From contig NZ_JAFAGS010000027.1 of NCBI RefSeq assembly GCF_019237635.1, forward strand, positions 1 to 53,222: a DNA stretch of 53,222 nucleotides, read 5' to 3'. Of this stretch, positions 38,926-47,567 are shown piece by piece (the stretch's first letter is position 1; every line of letters begins with the position of its first letter). Under the pieces are notes generated by a model. The model saw only the letters and a program-made list of their open reading frames with translations, searched no databases and was not told the DNA's origin. The translations under genes were made by a program, and so were the position numbers. This stretch comes from Pluralibacter sp. (GTDB lineage: Bacteria > Pseudomonadota > Gammaproteobacteria > Enterobacterales > Enterobacteriaceae).

Positions 38926-39909
38926 TTAAGGCAAACCATCGACATGCGTTGCCAGCCACTGTTTACCGTCTTCCGTTTTGGTGTAGAGATCGATAGGAAC
39001 CTGAATCACCTTTTCCGTTGGCGGTTTTTTATCAATGACACTTAACGTCTGAGCAAAAACAGCGTTACCCATTTTCTTACCGGAAATATCGACTACCGCT
39101 TTCAGCACCTGATTGCTTTCTAACTCCTGGGCAATTTCTGTCGTCATATCAGAACCAAAGACGACAATTTTCCCGCTCTGATTTTGATTACGTACCGCCT
39201 TAACCGCACCCAAGGTCGCACCGCCCGACTCGCCCATAATGGCGTTCAGGCCAGGTGTAGAGATAATCAGTTTTTCTCCGACGGAAATTGCCTTATCTAA
39301 GACAGTTCCTTCCTGATTAGCCACGATTTTCGCGTCAGGCAGGCGTGCTTTCAGTGCCTCCTCGAACCCTTTACGGCGCTGGACGCAAACTTCGAATGCT
39401 TCACAGTTAATGACTGCTATCTTCGGCTCATCTATTTTGTTGGCAACAAAATAATCGGCGGCAGCATTACCCAGCTTTCTCCCAAATTCCAGCGGATCGC
39501 CTACCAGATAAGCGGCAATATATTTATCAACTCCTGTTTGGTTAATACAGGTGTTGTAGCAAATCACTGGAATACCGGCCTCACTGGCGCGACGAACGGT
39601 GCGGCTACTGCCATTTTCAGATACAGCAGAGAGGATAATGGCGTCAACATTTCTCGCCACAAGAGTATCGACAAAGGTACTCTCTTTCGAAATATCCCCT
39701 TGGGCGTTGGTTTCAATAAGCTGAACCTTGACTCCAGAGGATTTTGCCGAGTCCTGAATCCCCTGACGCACTCCAGCGTAATACCCTTGCGTATCAAGAT
39801 AGATAGCGCCAATAGTGGCTTGTTTCTCCGCGGAGACAGAGGGAAAAGACAAACTAAATAGTATTAACAATAAAAATGGCGCAAAAGATGTTTTGATGTT
39901 TCCGCACAT
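38926..39909 (-). CDS. yphF: Periplasmic sugar-binding protein YphF
   Basis: Type I periplasmic binding protein (327 residues, RbsB-like). The signal peptide runs to about residue 27 (SFPSVSAEKQ). The mature part is nearly identical in pattern to E. coli YphF (IGAIYLDTQGYYAGVRQG, IPVICYNTCIN, YLVGDPLEFGRKLG). Three cysteines (CYNTC and EVCVQ) recur in E. coli YphF. A strong AGGAGG ribosome site precedes the ATG. The ligand is not known. Confidence 0.95.
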   Translation of the reverse strand: MCGNIKTSFAPFLLLILFSLSFPSVSAEKQATIGAIYLDTQGYYAGVRQGIQDSAKSSGVKVQLIETNAQGDISKESTFVDTLVARNVDAIILSAVSENGSSRTVRRASEAGIPVICYNTCINQTGVDKYIAAYLVGDPLEFGRKLGNAAADYFVANKIDEPKIAVINCEAFEVCVQRRKGFEEALKARLPDAKIVANQEGTVLDKAISVGEKLIISTPGLNAIMGESGGATLGAVKAVRNQNQSGKIVVFGSDMTTEIAQELESNQVLKAVVDISGKKMGNAVFAQTLSVIDKKPPTEKVIQVPIDLYTKTEDGKQWLATHVDGLP

Positions 39910-40009
39910 AGGTGCCTCCTGTAGGGTTAAGGCATTTTTTAATTAACGGCAATGGGCTCAGCCGATTATTCAGAAACCAAATTGCTAGATATTCTAAACA
40001 TCTGAAACA

Positions 40010-40030
40010 GAGCGGCGGGTCATGCCGCTC
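40010..40030 (-). terminator. Hairpin between yphG and yphF
   Basis: GAGCGGC and GCCGCTC pair perfectly around a 7-nt loop, 22 bp after the yphG stop; the minus strand continues TGTTTCAG. It is a weak terminator or attenuator candidate. The 142-bp gap suggests that yphF may also have its own promoter. Confidence 0.5.
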
Positions 40031-40051
40031 AAAGAATACAGTTAACGACCC

Positions 40052-43000
40052 TTAGTGAACGAAAGTCAGGACATAGGGCATTACCTGACGGAACAGTGCA
40101 GCTTTCGGCCATGCCGGGTTAATATTATCCAGCAAGGCGCAGGCACTATCGTATGCACGACTATCGCCAAGCCCTGCTGCGGCAAGCGCCTCGACGGTCA
40201 GGCATTTCTCCTGGTGTTGAAGCTGTAGGTCGGCATAAAGCGACAGTAAATCCGGTTGGGAAACAGCGAAGAAATCTGCGTCTATGCTGCTCGTCGCCAT
40301 CTGCTGCGCCCATTGTTTCATCTGGGTGAATAGCTGAGCGGATGCCTGTTGTTCGCCAAGCATTTTCAGCGCTATCCCCTGCCAGAAGAGATAATCCACG
40401 GGCTGATCGTTGTAGTAGCTGTGAATGTTGATGGTGCGGTCACCTGAAGCGGCAAGGCGCAAACAGCGCATCGCCTCTGCCGAATCTCCCGACTCCCGTG
40501 CACAAATGGCAAGCCCGAACCAGATATCATTATCCGTCTGCCCCGGTAGCCGTCCTTCGCTGAGGTTTTCGGGATAATGCAGCGCCGCCCGCAACTGCTC
40601 TGCCGCTACCTGCGGCTGCTTTTGCTCAATGGACCGCCAGGCGCGCAGCAGATGATTGAGGATAAACTGTCCCGTCACTTTCCCCTCTCCTCCCTCCCAG
40701 GGGTGGAATTTACGCGTCGCCAGACACTGTGCCGCTTTCTGCGTCTCCCCCATAAAATTCCAAAGGTTTAGCAACTCAGCGGTCATGTCGTCGCGTTTCA
40801 GCGCGCATTCAAGGTTGGCCTCCATCCGGGCAAGCCGTTTTGCCGGTGCGGCGCCATTCAGCTTATCGAGCAGATCGCGCTCGAACAGTAGACGAGCATC
40901 CTGCGGCGACAAGCGACACGCGGTATCCAGACAGCAAGCGGCCAGTTCGGCGTCATGCCGTTTGTTCCATGCGTGGATCGCCAGTCCCCGCCAGCCATCA
41001 GCAAACTCCGGCGCCATCTCTACGCAGCGCTGCCACAGGGCGGTAGCCTTTCCATAACTGCGTTTGCTGTAGAAGAAGCAAGCCAATAAATGACGGGCGA
41101 ACCAGCACTCGTCGATACTTTCCAGCGCGGCGACCTCATCCAGGGTATTGGGAAAGCGAACAAATTCAGGGAACACGGCGCGCGCGCGCGCGACCAGCCC
41201 CTCTCGCTCCGCCTGTGGCAACAAACTGGCCTGTAGGTAAAGCGGTAGCGTGCGCTGACAGCCAAGCGCTGCCAGCATGTCAGAAGCCAGCGATGGCATC
41301 CCCCAGTTGATAAGTTGCCCTGCGGTAAGCATCGCGTTGACGTCACGACCACGGCACATTCCCCGCCATTGCGCCAGGCAGGCCTCGGTGCGTTCGGCAA
41401 ACCAGTTGAGCCACCACAGAGTCGGATTCAGCGGATAGTCATGCAGCAATTTTTCGCGCTGCAGGCGAGCGTTCTCCTCTCGTCCGCTTAGCTGCATCAA
41501 CAGATTTTGCAGGCATAATACCTCCTGGTTGGTCGGGCAAGCGCGCAAGCTCTGATGACAAAAATCGAGTCCGGCCTCATATTCACCGTTTCGAGCGGCA
41601 AGACGCGCCAGACCGTAATAGCCACCAGCCTTACTGTTACCGCTCCAGACTGCGCGCCAGAAGTCCTCTTCGGCATCCGGCCATTTCGCCAGCCGCTCAT
41701 TGGCGTTTCCCCTGATCAGGCTAGCCTGGCCACACTGCGGGTTTTTATTCAGCGCGTGAGCGCGTTTCAGCGCCTGTGATGCGTAAGTTACCGCCTGAAG
41801 GTAATCGGCACGGTTATACTCCAGCATCGCCAGCGACAGGTTGCAGCGATAGTCAAGCGGATCGATCGCCACCCCTTGCAGGTAGTAATCGAATGGAGAA
41901 CGACTGGCGTGATGATATTGCTCAAGATGTTGACCAATAAACCAGGCATCGTCAGTGCTGGTTATCTCACGCGCGGCCAATGGCGCTTTTGCCACTGCTG
42001 GCAGCGGTACTTCCTCAGGCTGATGCTCCTTATAGTGAAGAACTTGATTGCCGGTGCTGTCCGTTAGCTCGATGGTCATTCTGCCCGGTTCAATGCCTTT
42101 CAGGAGCCCATGCATCACTGAGGCTGGCGTCAACGAGACTGCTTCATCCAGCAACGTTTCATGCTTACCCGCTTCACGAACAGCCAGACGATATCCTGCC
42201 AACGGCGCGATAGCATACAGACCCCATTCGACTCCCTCTTCTGTACGTTGCAGTTTTAGCACGGCGTCACGGGACGCATTCTGTACCATCCCCAACGTAT
42301 GGTAAGGCAGGAAATACTGCTCAAAGCGTTTCTCTTCGAAGGCGTCAATCCACGTAAAATCTGGCTGGTTATCGGCATAAATACCTGTCATCAGCTCAAT
42401 GTAAGGACCGTTTTCATCCGTAAGATTCTTGTCCCACGCCTGGCCGAACTCGCTATATCCCCAGCTCCACTGCTTTTTCCCTGGCGCAATATGATGATTT
42501 GCCACATGTAGCAGACCACCGCCTTCATCATGGTTCCATGCCCCGACGAAATCATATTGCGATTTTTCCGCCATATAGGAGGTTGGAACCGGTACATTTT
42601 TATAGCGAGAGATATCTACGCCCGCAGAATAATCCACCTTGTAGTAGGTTCCGGTCGCTATAGGGAATGCGGAGACTGCACGTTTACCGTGGTCAAATAC
42701 GGCAGTCACATCCGGCGGGAAAACGCTCTGATGACCGTCACCGCCTTTCACCGCCGGGTTGGCCCACCACAGGAAATGCCGAGGGGTGGCGTTGCCGTTA
42801 TAGACGCGACTGCCAATTTCCAGCGCTGCGCGATCTGGACTGAGGGTAAATCCGGTCATTACCTGCAAACCATGCATTGGTTCGGTTTCGCCGACCCACA
42901 CGGTCTGCGCACCATCGTCATGCGCTTCAATCGTAAAATCCACCGGCATAAATGTGGTCGGACGATGATGTTGTGGCCAGTTGAACTCAATGCCACCAGA

Positions 43001-43333
43001 GATCCACGGTCCCAATAATCCTACCAGGGCTGGTTTAATCACATCGTTGTGATAGACAAAATCCCGATGTTTCACCTTATCCCAGGCCCGGTGTACACGC
43101 CCCCCCAACTCCGGCAGGATCATGACTTTGATGTAGTCATTTTCCAGCCATACCGCCTGCCACTGCTTTAACACCTTCTGTTCACTAAGCGTGTCCGTTA
43201 CGCCGTAGGGGTACACCGCCCCAGAGGATCCCTGATAGACGCGGTTTTCCAAAAACATAGGATGAATATCCTGCGGCCCGGTCTCATAGGTCGGGATACT
43301 GACACTTTCTTGCCAAACTTTTACTGGGTTCAT
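40052..43333 (-). CDS. yphG: YphG: DUF5107 domain plus TPR repeats
   Basis: A 1093-residue cytosolic protein (no signal peptide) from the ATG at 43333 (MNPVKVWQESVSIPTYETG), preceded by GAGGGCGAT; an in-frame upstream start is not conserved and the chosen length equals E. coli YphG. The first 350-400 residues form a DUF5107 domain, a beta-rich galactose-mutarotase-like fold seen near glycan and sugar genes (MFLENRVYQGSSGAVYPYGV, FNWPQHHRPTT, FLWWANPAV). The rest is a long array of TPR-type helical repeats. A carbohydrate-processing or carbohydrate-sensing scaffold is inferred; no catalytic function is known. Confidence 0.93.
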   Translation of the reverse strand: MNPVKVWQESVSIPTYETGPQDIHPMFLENRVYQGSSGAVYPYGVTDTLSEQKVLKQWQAVWLENDYIKVMILPELGGRVHRAWDKVKHRDFVYHNDVIKPALVGLLGPWISGGIEFNWPQHHRPTTFMPVDFTIEAHDDGAQTVWVGETEPMHGLQVMTGFTLSPDRAALEIGSRVYNGNATPRHFLWWANPAVKGGDGHQSVFPPDVTAVFDHGKRAVSAFPIATGTYYKVDYSAGVDISRYKNVPVPTSYMAEKSQYDFVGAWNHDEGGGLLHVANHHIAPGKKQWSWGYSEFGQAWDKNLTDENGPYIELMTGIYADNQPDFTWIDAFEEKRFEQYFLPYHTLGMVQNASRDAVLKLQRTEEGVEWGLYAIAPLAGYRLAVREAGKHETLLDEAVSLTPASVMHGLLKGIEPGRMTIELTDSTGNQVLHYKEHQPEEVPLPAVAKAPLAAREITSTDDAWFIGQHLEQYHHASRSPFDYYLQGVAIDPLDYRCNLSLAMLEYNRADYLQAVTYASQALKRAHALNKNPQCGQASLIRGNANERLAKWPDAEEDFWRAVWSGNSKAGGYYGLARLAARNGEYEAGLDFCHQSLRACPTNQEVLCLQNLLMQLSGREENARLQREKLLHDYPLNPTLWWLNWFAERTEACLAQWRGMCRGRDVNAMLTAGQLINWGMPSLASDMLAALGCQRTLPLYLQASLLPQAEREGLVARARAVFPEFVRFPNTLDEVAALESIDECWFARHLLACFFYSKRSYGKATALWQRCVEMAPEFADGWRGLAIHAWNKRHDAELAACCLDTACRLSPQDARLLFERDLLDKLNGAAPAKRLARMEANLECALKRDDMTAELLNLWNFMGETQKAAQCLATRKFHPWEGGEGKVTGQFILNHLLRAWRSIEQKQPQVAAEQLRAALHYPENLSEGRLPGQTDNDIWFGLAICARESGDSAEAMRCLRLAASGDRTINIHSYYNDQPVDYLFWQGIALKMLGEQQASAQLFTQMKQWAQQMATSSIDADFFAVSQPDLLSLYADLQLQHQEKCLTVEALAAAGLGDSRAYDSACALLDNINPAWPKAALFRQVMPYVLTFVH

Positions 43334-43387
43334 ATCGCCCTCAATATTAACGAGACATACTGAATTAAAAGATTGATGGCAGTCTAA

Positions 43388-43416
43388 TGAACAATCTGGC
43401 AATGTTTTCGTATGAT
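43388..43416 (+). promoter_or_regulatory. Predicted promoter of yphH
   Basis: TGAACA (43388-43393) and TATGAT (43411-43416) are 17 bp apart, 34 bp upstream of the yphH start, in the 116-bp region shared with divergent yphG. The -35 is weak, as expected of a regulated promoter. Confidence 0.5.
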
Positions 43417-43431
43417 AATCACGCAATAAAG

Positions 43432-43444
43432 TAAACCTGGTTTA
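43432..43444. promoter_or_regulatory. Palindrome next to the yphH start, candidate YphH operator
   Basis: TAAACC-T-GGTTTA is a 13-bp odd palindrome ending 5 bp before the yphH ATG. Its place between the divergent genes suits autoregulation by the ROK protein. No binding data are implied. Confidence 0.45.
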
Positions 43445-43449
43445 GTAAA

Positions 43450-44643
43450 ATGAAAGCCTGCATTAATAACCAACAGATTCGTCACTACAACAAAGGCGTC
43501 ATCCTTGAGCTGCTGTACAGGGAAAAACGCGCTAATAAATCGACACTGGCGCGCTTAGCACAGATATCTATTCCAGCAGTAAGCAATATTCTGGAAGAAC
43601 TGGAGAGCGAAAAGCGGGTGCTAAATATTGAAGATGAAAAACAGACCCGAGGTCACAGTAGCGGAGTCTGGCTCATTGCGCCGGAGGGAGACTGGACGCT
43701 ATGTGTTAACGTTACACCAACCAGCATTGAGTGCCAGTTGGCAAACACCTGCCTTAGCCCAAAAGGTGAGTTCGAGCGTTTTTCCATTAATGTCCCTACA
43801 CCACAAGCACTGTTAGCAGAAATCGAACAATGCTGGCATCGTCATCGCAAATTATGGCCTGAGAGAACAATAAACCTGGCACTGGCAATTCATGGCCAGG
43901 TCGACCCCATTACCGGTGTATCGCAAACAATGCCGCAAGCGCCGTGGAAAGCCCCTGTTGAAGTAAAATATCTGCTGGAAGAGAAGTTGGGTATTCGCGT
44001 CATGGTAGATAACGACTGTGTCATGCTGGCTCTGGCTGAGAAATGGCAAAACAATAGCCGGAGTCGAGATTTCTGCGTTATTAACGTTGATTATGGCATT
44101 GGCTCCTCTTTCGTCATCAATGACCAGATTTATCGTGGCAGCCTGTACGGCAGTGGGCAAATTGGCCATACCATTGTGAATCCGGACGGGGTAGCCTGTG
44201 ACTGTGGACGCTATGGCTGCCTGGAAACGATCGCCTCACTGAGCGCATTGAAAAAACAGGCGCGAATATGGCTAAAATCTCAACCATCTTCTACGGTACT
44301 GGACCCGGAAAAAATAACATCGACGCAGCTTATTCATGCCTGGGAAATGGGTGATCCGTGGATAAAAAACTGGGTCGATAACTCCGCAAACGCCATTGGG
44401 CTAAGCCTGTACAACTTCCTGAATATCCTCAATATAAACCAGATATGGCTATATGGCCGCAGCTGCGCTTTCGGTGAAAAGTGGCTCAATACCATTATTC
44501 GCCAAATTGGCTTTAACCCCTTCGACCGAGACGAAGGACCGAGTGCTAAATCGACACAAATCGGCTTCGGACAACTCAGCCGCGCCCAGCAAATTCTGGG
44601 TATTGGCTATCTCTATGTCGAGTCGCAACTTAATAGCCTGTGA
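43450..44643 (+). CDS. yphH: ROK-family transcriptional regulator YphH
   Basis: A 397-residue NagC/Mlc-type regulator. The N-terminal winged helix (about 8-75) reads STLARLAQISIPAVSNILEE. The ROK sugar-kinase-like domain follows, with the zinc motif CDCGRYGCLE and NVDYGIGSSFVIN. Very close to E. coli YphH. It is transcribed away from yphG and towards the six-gene sugar operon, 335 bp upstream of the latter, so it is the nearest candidate regulator for both systems. Confidence 0.95.
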   Translation: MKACINNQQIRHYNKGVILELLYREKRANKSTLARLAQISIPAVSNILEELESEKRVLNIEDEKQTRGHSSGVWLIAPEGDWTLCVNVTPTSIECQLANTCLSPKGEFERFSINVPTPQALLAEIEQCWHRHRKLWPERTINLALAIHGQVDPITGVSQTMPQAPWKAPVEVKYLLEEKLGIRVMVDNDCVMLALAEKWQNNSRSRDFCVINVDYGIGSSFVINDQIYRGSLYGSGQIGHTIVNPDGVACDCGRYGCLETIASLSALKKQARIWLKSQPSSTVLDPEKITSTQLIHAWEMGDPWIKNWVDNSANAIGLSLYNFLNILNINQIWLYGRSCAFGEKWLNTIIRQIGFNPFDRDEGPSAKSTQIGFGQLSRAQQILGIGYLYVESQLNSL

Positions 44644-44844
44644 CATCTGATAACGATTTAGCCTTGCTCGATTCAGTTCACAAAATAGAAACATTTTTAG
44701 CGGCAAGGGTTCCTGATTGACGAGAAATACCGCCGCTGCAACCGAAGTATGATACATAAATGTTAATATTTGGTTTCATATTTCTTATTTAGCAACATTT
44801 AAGACCTTACAAAAAATACAACAACAATAAAAATTAACCGTTAT

Positions 44845-44874
44845 TTAACTTATGGTTATCCTAATTATTACACT
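44845..44874 (+). promoter_or_regulatory. Predicted promoter of the six-gene sugar operon
   Basis: TTAACT (44845-44850) and TACACT (44869-44874) are 18 bp apart, 105 bp upstream of the binding-protein ATG. The match is moderate; transcription would start near 44881, at the edge of the palindrome at 44883. Confidence 0.45.
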
Positions 44875-44882
44875 AGCGGACA

Positions 44883-44901
44883 TTTATCACATTTTGATAA
44901 A
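44883..44901. promoter_or_regulatory. 19-bp palindrome TTTATCA-N5-TGATAAA, candidate operator
   Basis: Perfect 7-bp arms around CATTT. It overlaps the expected transcription start of the downstream operon, the classic place for a repressor. The half-site also resembles part of a CRP site but the full TGTGA/TCACA pattern is absent. Confidence 0.55.
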
Positions 44902-44978
44902 CTGCGATTCTTCCCCTCTTCCCTTCGTTGATAACCTCCCCTGCGTGACATGCCTCTGTCTCCCCAAAAGGTACAACG

Positions 44979-45962
44979 ATGAAATTAAAACTCGCATTAC
45001 TCAGTGCAACTCTGGTTTCTGCATGCATGTTGTCCGGTACATCCTTTGCGGCGGAAAAGTATGAAATCGCAGTGGTGGCGAAAGTCACCGGTATTCCCTG
45101 GTTCAACCGTATGGAAGTTGGCGTTAACGACGCGGCGAAAAAACTCGACGTCAACGCTTACCAGACGGGTCCTTCCACGCCAGACCCTGCTCAGCAGGTA
45201 AAAGTTATCGAAGATCTGATCGCCAAGAACGTTAATGCGATTATCGTGGTGCCAAACGACGCGAAAGTGCTGGAACCGGTGCTGAAAAAAGCGCGCGATA
45301 AAGGCATCGTCGTACTGACCCATGAATCCCCGGATCAGCAAATCGGTCAGTGGGATATCGAGACCATCGATAGCGAAAAATACGCGCAGGCCAACGTGGA
45401 TGAGCTGGCGAAGGCAATGGGCGGTAAAGGCGGCTACGCCATTTATGTCGGCTCCTTGACCGTGCCGCTGCACAACGCGTGGGCTGACGCCGCCATCAAA
45501 TACCAGAAAGAAAAGTACCCGGATATGTTTGAAGTCACCTCGCGTCTGCCGGTGGCGGAAAGCATCGATAAGTCCTACGCAACGACGCTTGATCTGATGA
45601 AAACCTATCCGCAAATGAAAGGGGTCATCGGCTTCGGCTCTCTGGGCCCGATTGGCGCAGGCCAGGCGGTACAGAAAAAACGCGCCAAAGATAAAGTCGC
45701 CGTCGTCGGCATCGCCATGCCGGGTCAGTCAGCGCCTTACCTGATGCGCGGCGATATCAAAAAAGTGCTGCTGTGGGATCCGAAAGATGCGGGCTACGCG
45801 CTGGTGACGGTCGCCGATCAACTGCTGCAGGGTAAAGCCGTCACGCCCGATCTGACCATTGATGGTTTAGGGAAAGCCGATGTCGACATGGATAAGAAAG
45901 TGATCCGCTTTAACAAGATCCTCGAAGTCACCAAAGATAACGCACAGTCACTCGGTTTCTAA
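44979..45962 (+). CDS. Sugar ABC transporter periplasmic binding protein (LsrB-like)
   Basis: A 327-residue type I binding protein. The signal peptide (MKLKLALLSATLVSACMLSG) is cleaved near SFA-AEKYEI. The body resembles LsrB/rhamnose-type binding proteins (VAKVTGIPWFNRMEVGVNDA, QTGPSTPDPAQQ, VVPNDAKVLEPVLKKA, VLTHESPDQ). Automatic pipelines would tend to call it an autoinducer-2 binding protein, but lsrK/lsrR/lsrF are not here and a kinase plus isomerase follow, so a pentose-like sugar is more likely. The ribosome site is AAAAGG. First gene of the operon. Confidence 0.88.
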   Translation: MKLKLALLSATLVSACMLSGTSFAAEKYEIAVVAKVTGIPWFNRMEVGVNDAAKKLDVNAYQTGPSTPDPAQQVKVIEDLIAKNVNAIIVVPNDAKVLEPVLKKARDKGIVVLTHESPDQQIGQWDIETIDSEKYAQANVDELAKAMGGKGGYAIYVGSLTVPLHNAWADAAIKYQKEKYPDMFEVTSRLPVAESIDKSYATTLDLMKTYPQMKGVIGFGSLGPIGAGQAVQKKRAKDKVAVVGIAMPGQSAPYLMRGDIKKVLLWDPKDAGYALVTVADQLLQGKAVTPDLTIDGLGKADVDMDKKVIRFNKILEVTKDNAQSLGF

Positions 45963-45993
45963 GGCCCTCAGCCAACGACCAGGGAACCACAAC

Positions 45994-46050
45994 GCCGGCC
46001 TGTCTGGCCGGCAATATCGCAAAGACGCACAGTCGCGCCCTTCGGGGCGC
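45994..46050 (+). other. Two intercistronic hairpins after the binding-protein gene
   Basis: GCCGGCC-TGTCT-GGCCGGC (45994-46012) and GCGCCC-TTCG-GGGCGC (46035-46050, UUCG-type tetraloop) are both perfect. No T-run follows. Such hairpins commonly stabilise the binding-protein message so that it outnumbers the ATPase and permeases. Confidence 0.8.
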
Positions 46051-46067
46051 TCGCAGGGGTATTGTCC

Positions 46068-47567
46068 ATGACAGACACCACCGCATTTATCACTCTTGAG
46101 AATATCAGCAAGCAATTCCCGGGCGTGCTGGCGCTGGATAACGTGAGCCTGACGTTAAAAAAAGGCGAAGTTCACTGTCTGGCGGGGCAGAACGGCTGCG
46201 GCAAAAGCACCATTATCAAAGTGATCTCCGGCGTCTATCAGCCGGAAAAAGGGGCGCAGATTCAGCTCGATGGCAAACTGTTCCACCACCTGACGCCAGC
46301 GCTCTGCGCCCATTACGGTATCCAGGTTATCTACCAGGACCTCTCGCTATTTCCTAACTTCAGCGTGGCGGAAAACATTGCCGTCAACCGCTATCTGCCG
46401 GGCGGGGATATCTGGGTTCGCCGCGGCGCCATGAAGCAGCAGTCGCTGAAAGCAATGAAGCGCATCGGCGTGACGCTCGATCCGGATAAAAAAGTCGAAA
46501 AACTCTCCATTGCCGACCGCCAACTGGTCGCGATTTGCCGCGCTATCGCCGCGGACGCCCGGCTGGTGATTATGGATGAGCCGACCGCCTCGCTGACCCG
46601 CCAGGAGGTGAACGGCCTGCTACGGGTGGTCAACGAGCTGAAGGCCGCAGGTATTTGCGTTGTCTTCGTCAGCCACCGCCTCGATGAGGTGATGGAGGTG
46701 GCGGACCGCATCAGCGTCATGCGCGACGGTAAATTAGTCGGCACCTACCCGGCCCAGACGCTCGACAGCCACGAGCTGGCCTTCCTGATGACCGGGCAGC
46801 GTTTTCACTACCGCCCGCTTCCCGAAAAACCGCTAATCGACAGCACACCGCTGCTGGAGCTGCGTAACCTCAGCCGCAGGGGAAAATACCGCAACATCAA
46901 CCTGTCGCTTAGTCGGGGAGAAATCGTCTCAATCGTCGGTCTGCTGGGCGCCGGGCGTACCGAGCTGTGCCTGAGCCTGTTCGGTATGACGCGCCCGGAA
47001 AGCGGCGATATCCGCATTAGCGGCGAGCGGGTTACGTTTCGCAATAACCATGACGCTATCCGGCACGGCATCGGCTACGTCTCGGAAGATCGCCTGACGC
47101 AGGGGCTTATCATGGAGCAGTCCATTTACGATAACACCATCGTCACGGTGTTCGACAAGCTCCATACCCGCAGCGGCCTGCTCGATCATAATAAAGCGCA
47201 AACGCTGGTCGACGAGCTGATCCGCGAGCTGAACATTAAGGTCGCCGATCCCAAGCTACCGGTAAAAACCCTGTCCGGCGGTAACGCCCAACGTATTGCG
47301 ATTGCCAAGTGGGTGGCAACCCATCCGCGGATCCTCATTCTCGACTCCCCCACCGTCGGCGTCGATATCGCCAATAAAGAAGGTATTTATCAGATAGCCC
47401 GCGGCCTCGCGGAACAGGGAATGGCGGTGCTGATGATCTGCGATGAAATCCCGGAGGCGTATTACAACAGCCACCGCGTGCTGGTGATGCGCCGCGGCGA
47501 GCTGGTCGCGGAGTTTACTCCCCATCACTGTCGCGAAGCGGAGATTGCGGAGGTGGTCAATGAGTAA
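46068..47567 (+). CDS. Sugar ABC transporter ATPase (RbsA/LsrA type)
   Basis: Tandem ABC ATPase of 499 residues. Domain 1: Walker A GQNGCGKST, Walker B LVIMDEPTASL. Domain 2: degenerate GLLGAGRTE, signature LSGGNAQR and ILILDSPTVGVDI (DSP instead of DEP). The start is the ATG at 46068, seven bases after AGGGGT; an in-frame TTG at 46062 is too close to that site. In domain 2 the normal Walker B glutamate position is serine (DSPT), which also occurs in some RbsA-like proteins. Confidence 0.92.
   Translation: MTDTTAFITLENISKQFPGVLALDNVSLTLKKGEVHCLAGQNGCGKSTIIKVISGVYQPEKGAQIQLDGKLFHHLTPALCAHYGIQVIYQDLSLFPNFSVAENIAVNRYLPGGDIWVRRGAMKQQSLKAMKRIGVTLDPDKKVEKLSIADRQLVAICRAIAADARLVIMDEPTASLTRQEVNGLLRVVNELKAAGICVVFVSHRLDEVMEVADRISVMRDGKLVGTYPAQTLDSHELAFLMTGQRFHYRPLPEKPLIDSTPLLELRNLSRRGKYRNINLSLSRGEIVSIVGLLGAGRTELCLSLFGMTRPESGDIRISGERVTFRNNHDAIRHGIGYVSEDRLTQGLIMEQSIYDNTIVTVFDKLHTRSGLLDHNKAQTLVDELIRELNIKVADPKLPVKTLSGGNAQRIAIAKWVATHPRILILDSPTVGVDIANKEGIYQIARGLAEQGMAVLMICDEIPEAYYNSHRVLVMRRGELVAEFTPHHCREAEIAEVVNE

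Larger units (their letters stand above)
44644..44978. other. AT-rich intergenic regulatory region, no gene seen
   Basis: This 335-bp gap is visibly richer in A/T than its flanks. A weak AGCGGC/GCCGCT inverted repeat (44699-44737) may end yphH. A promoter and a 19-bp palindrome described separately precede the binding-protein gene. I see no open frame with a ribosome site. Confidence 0.7.
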
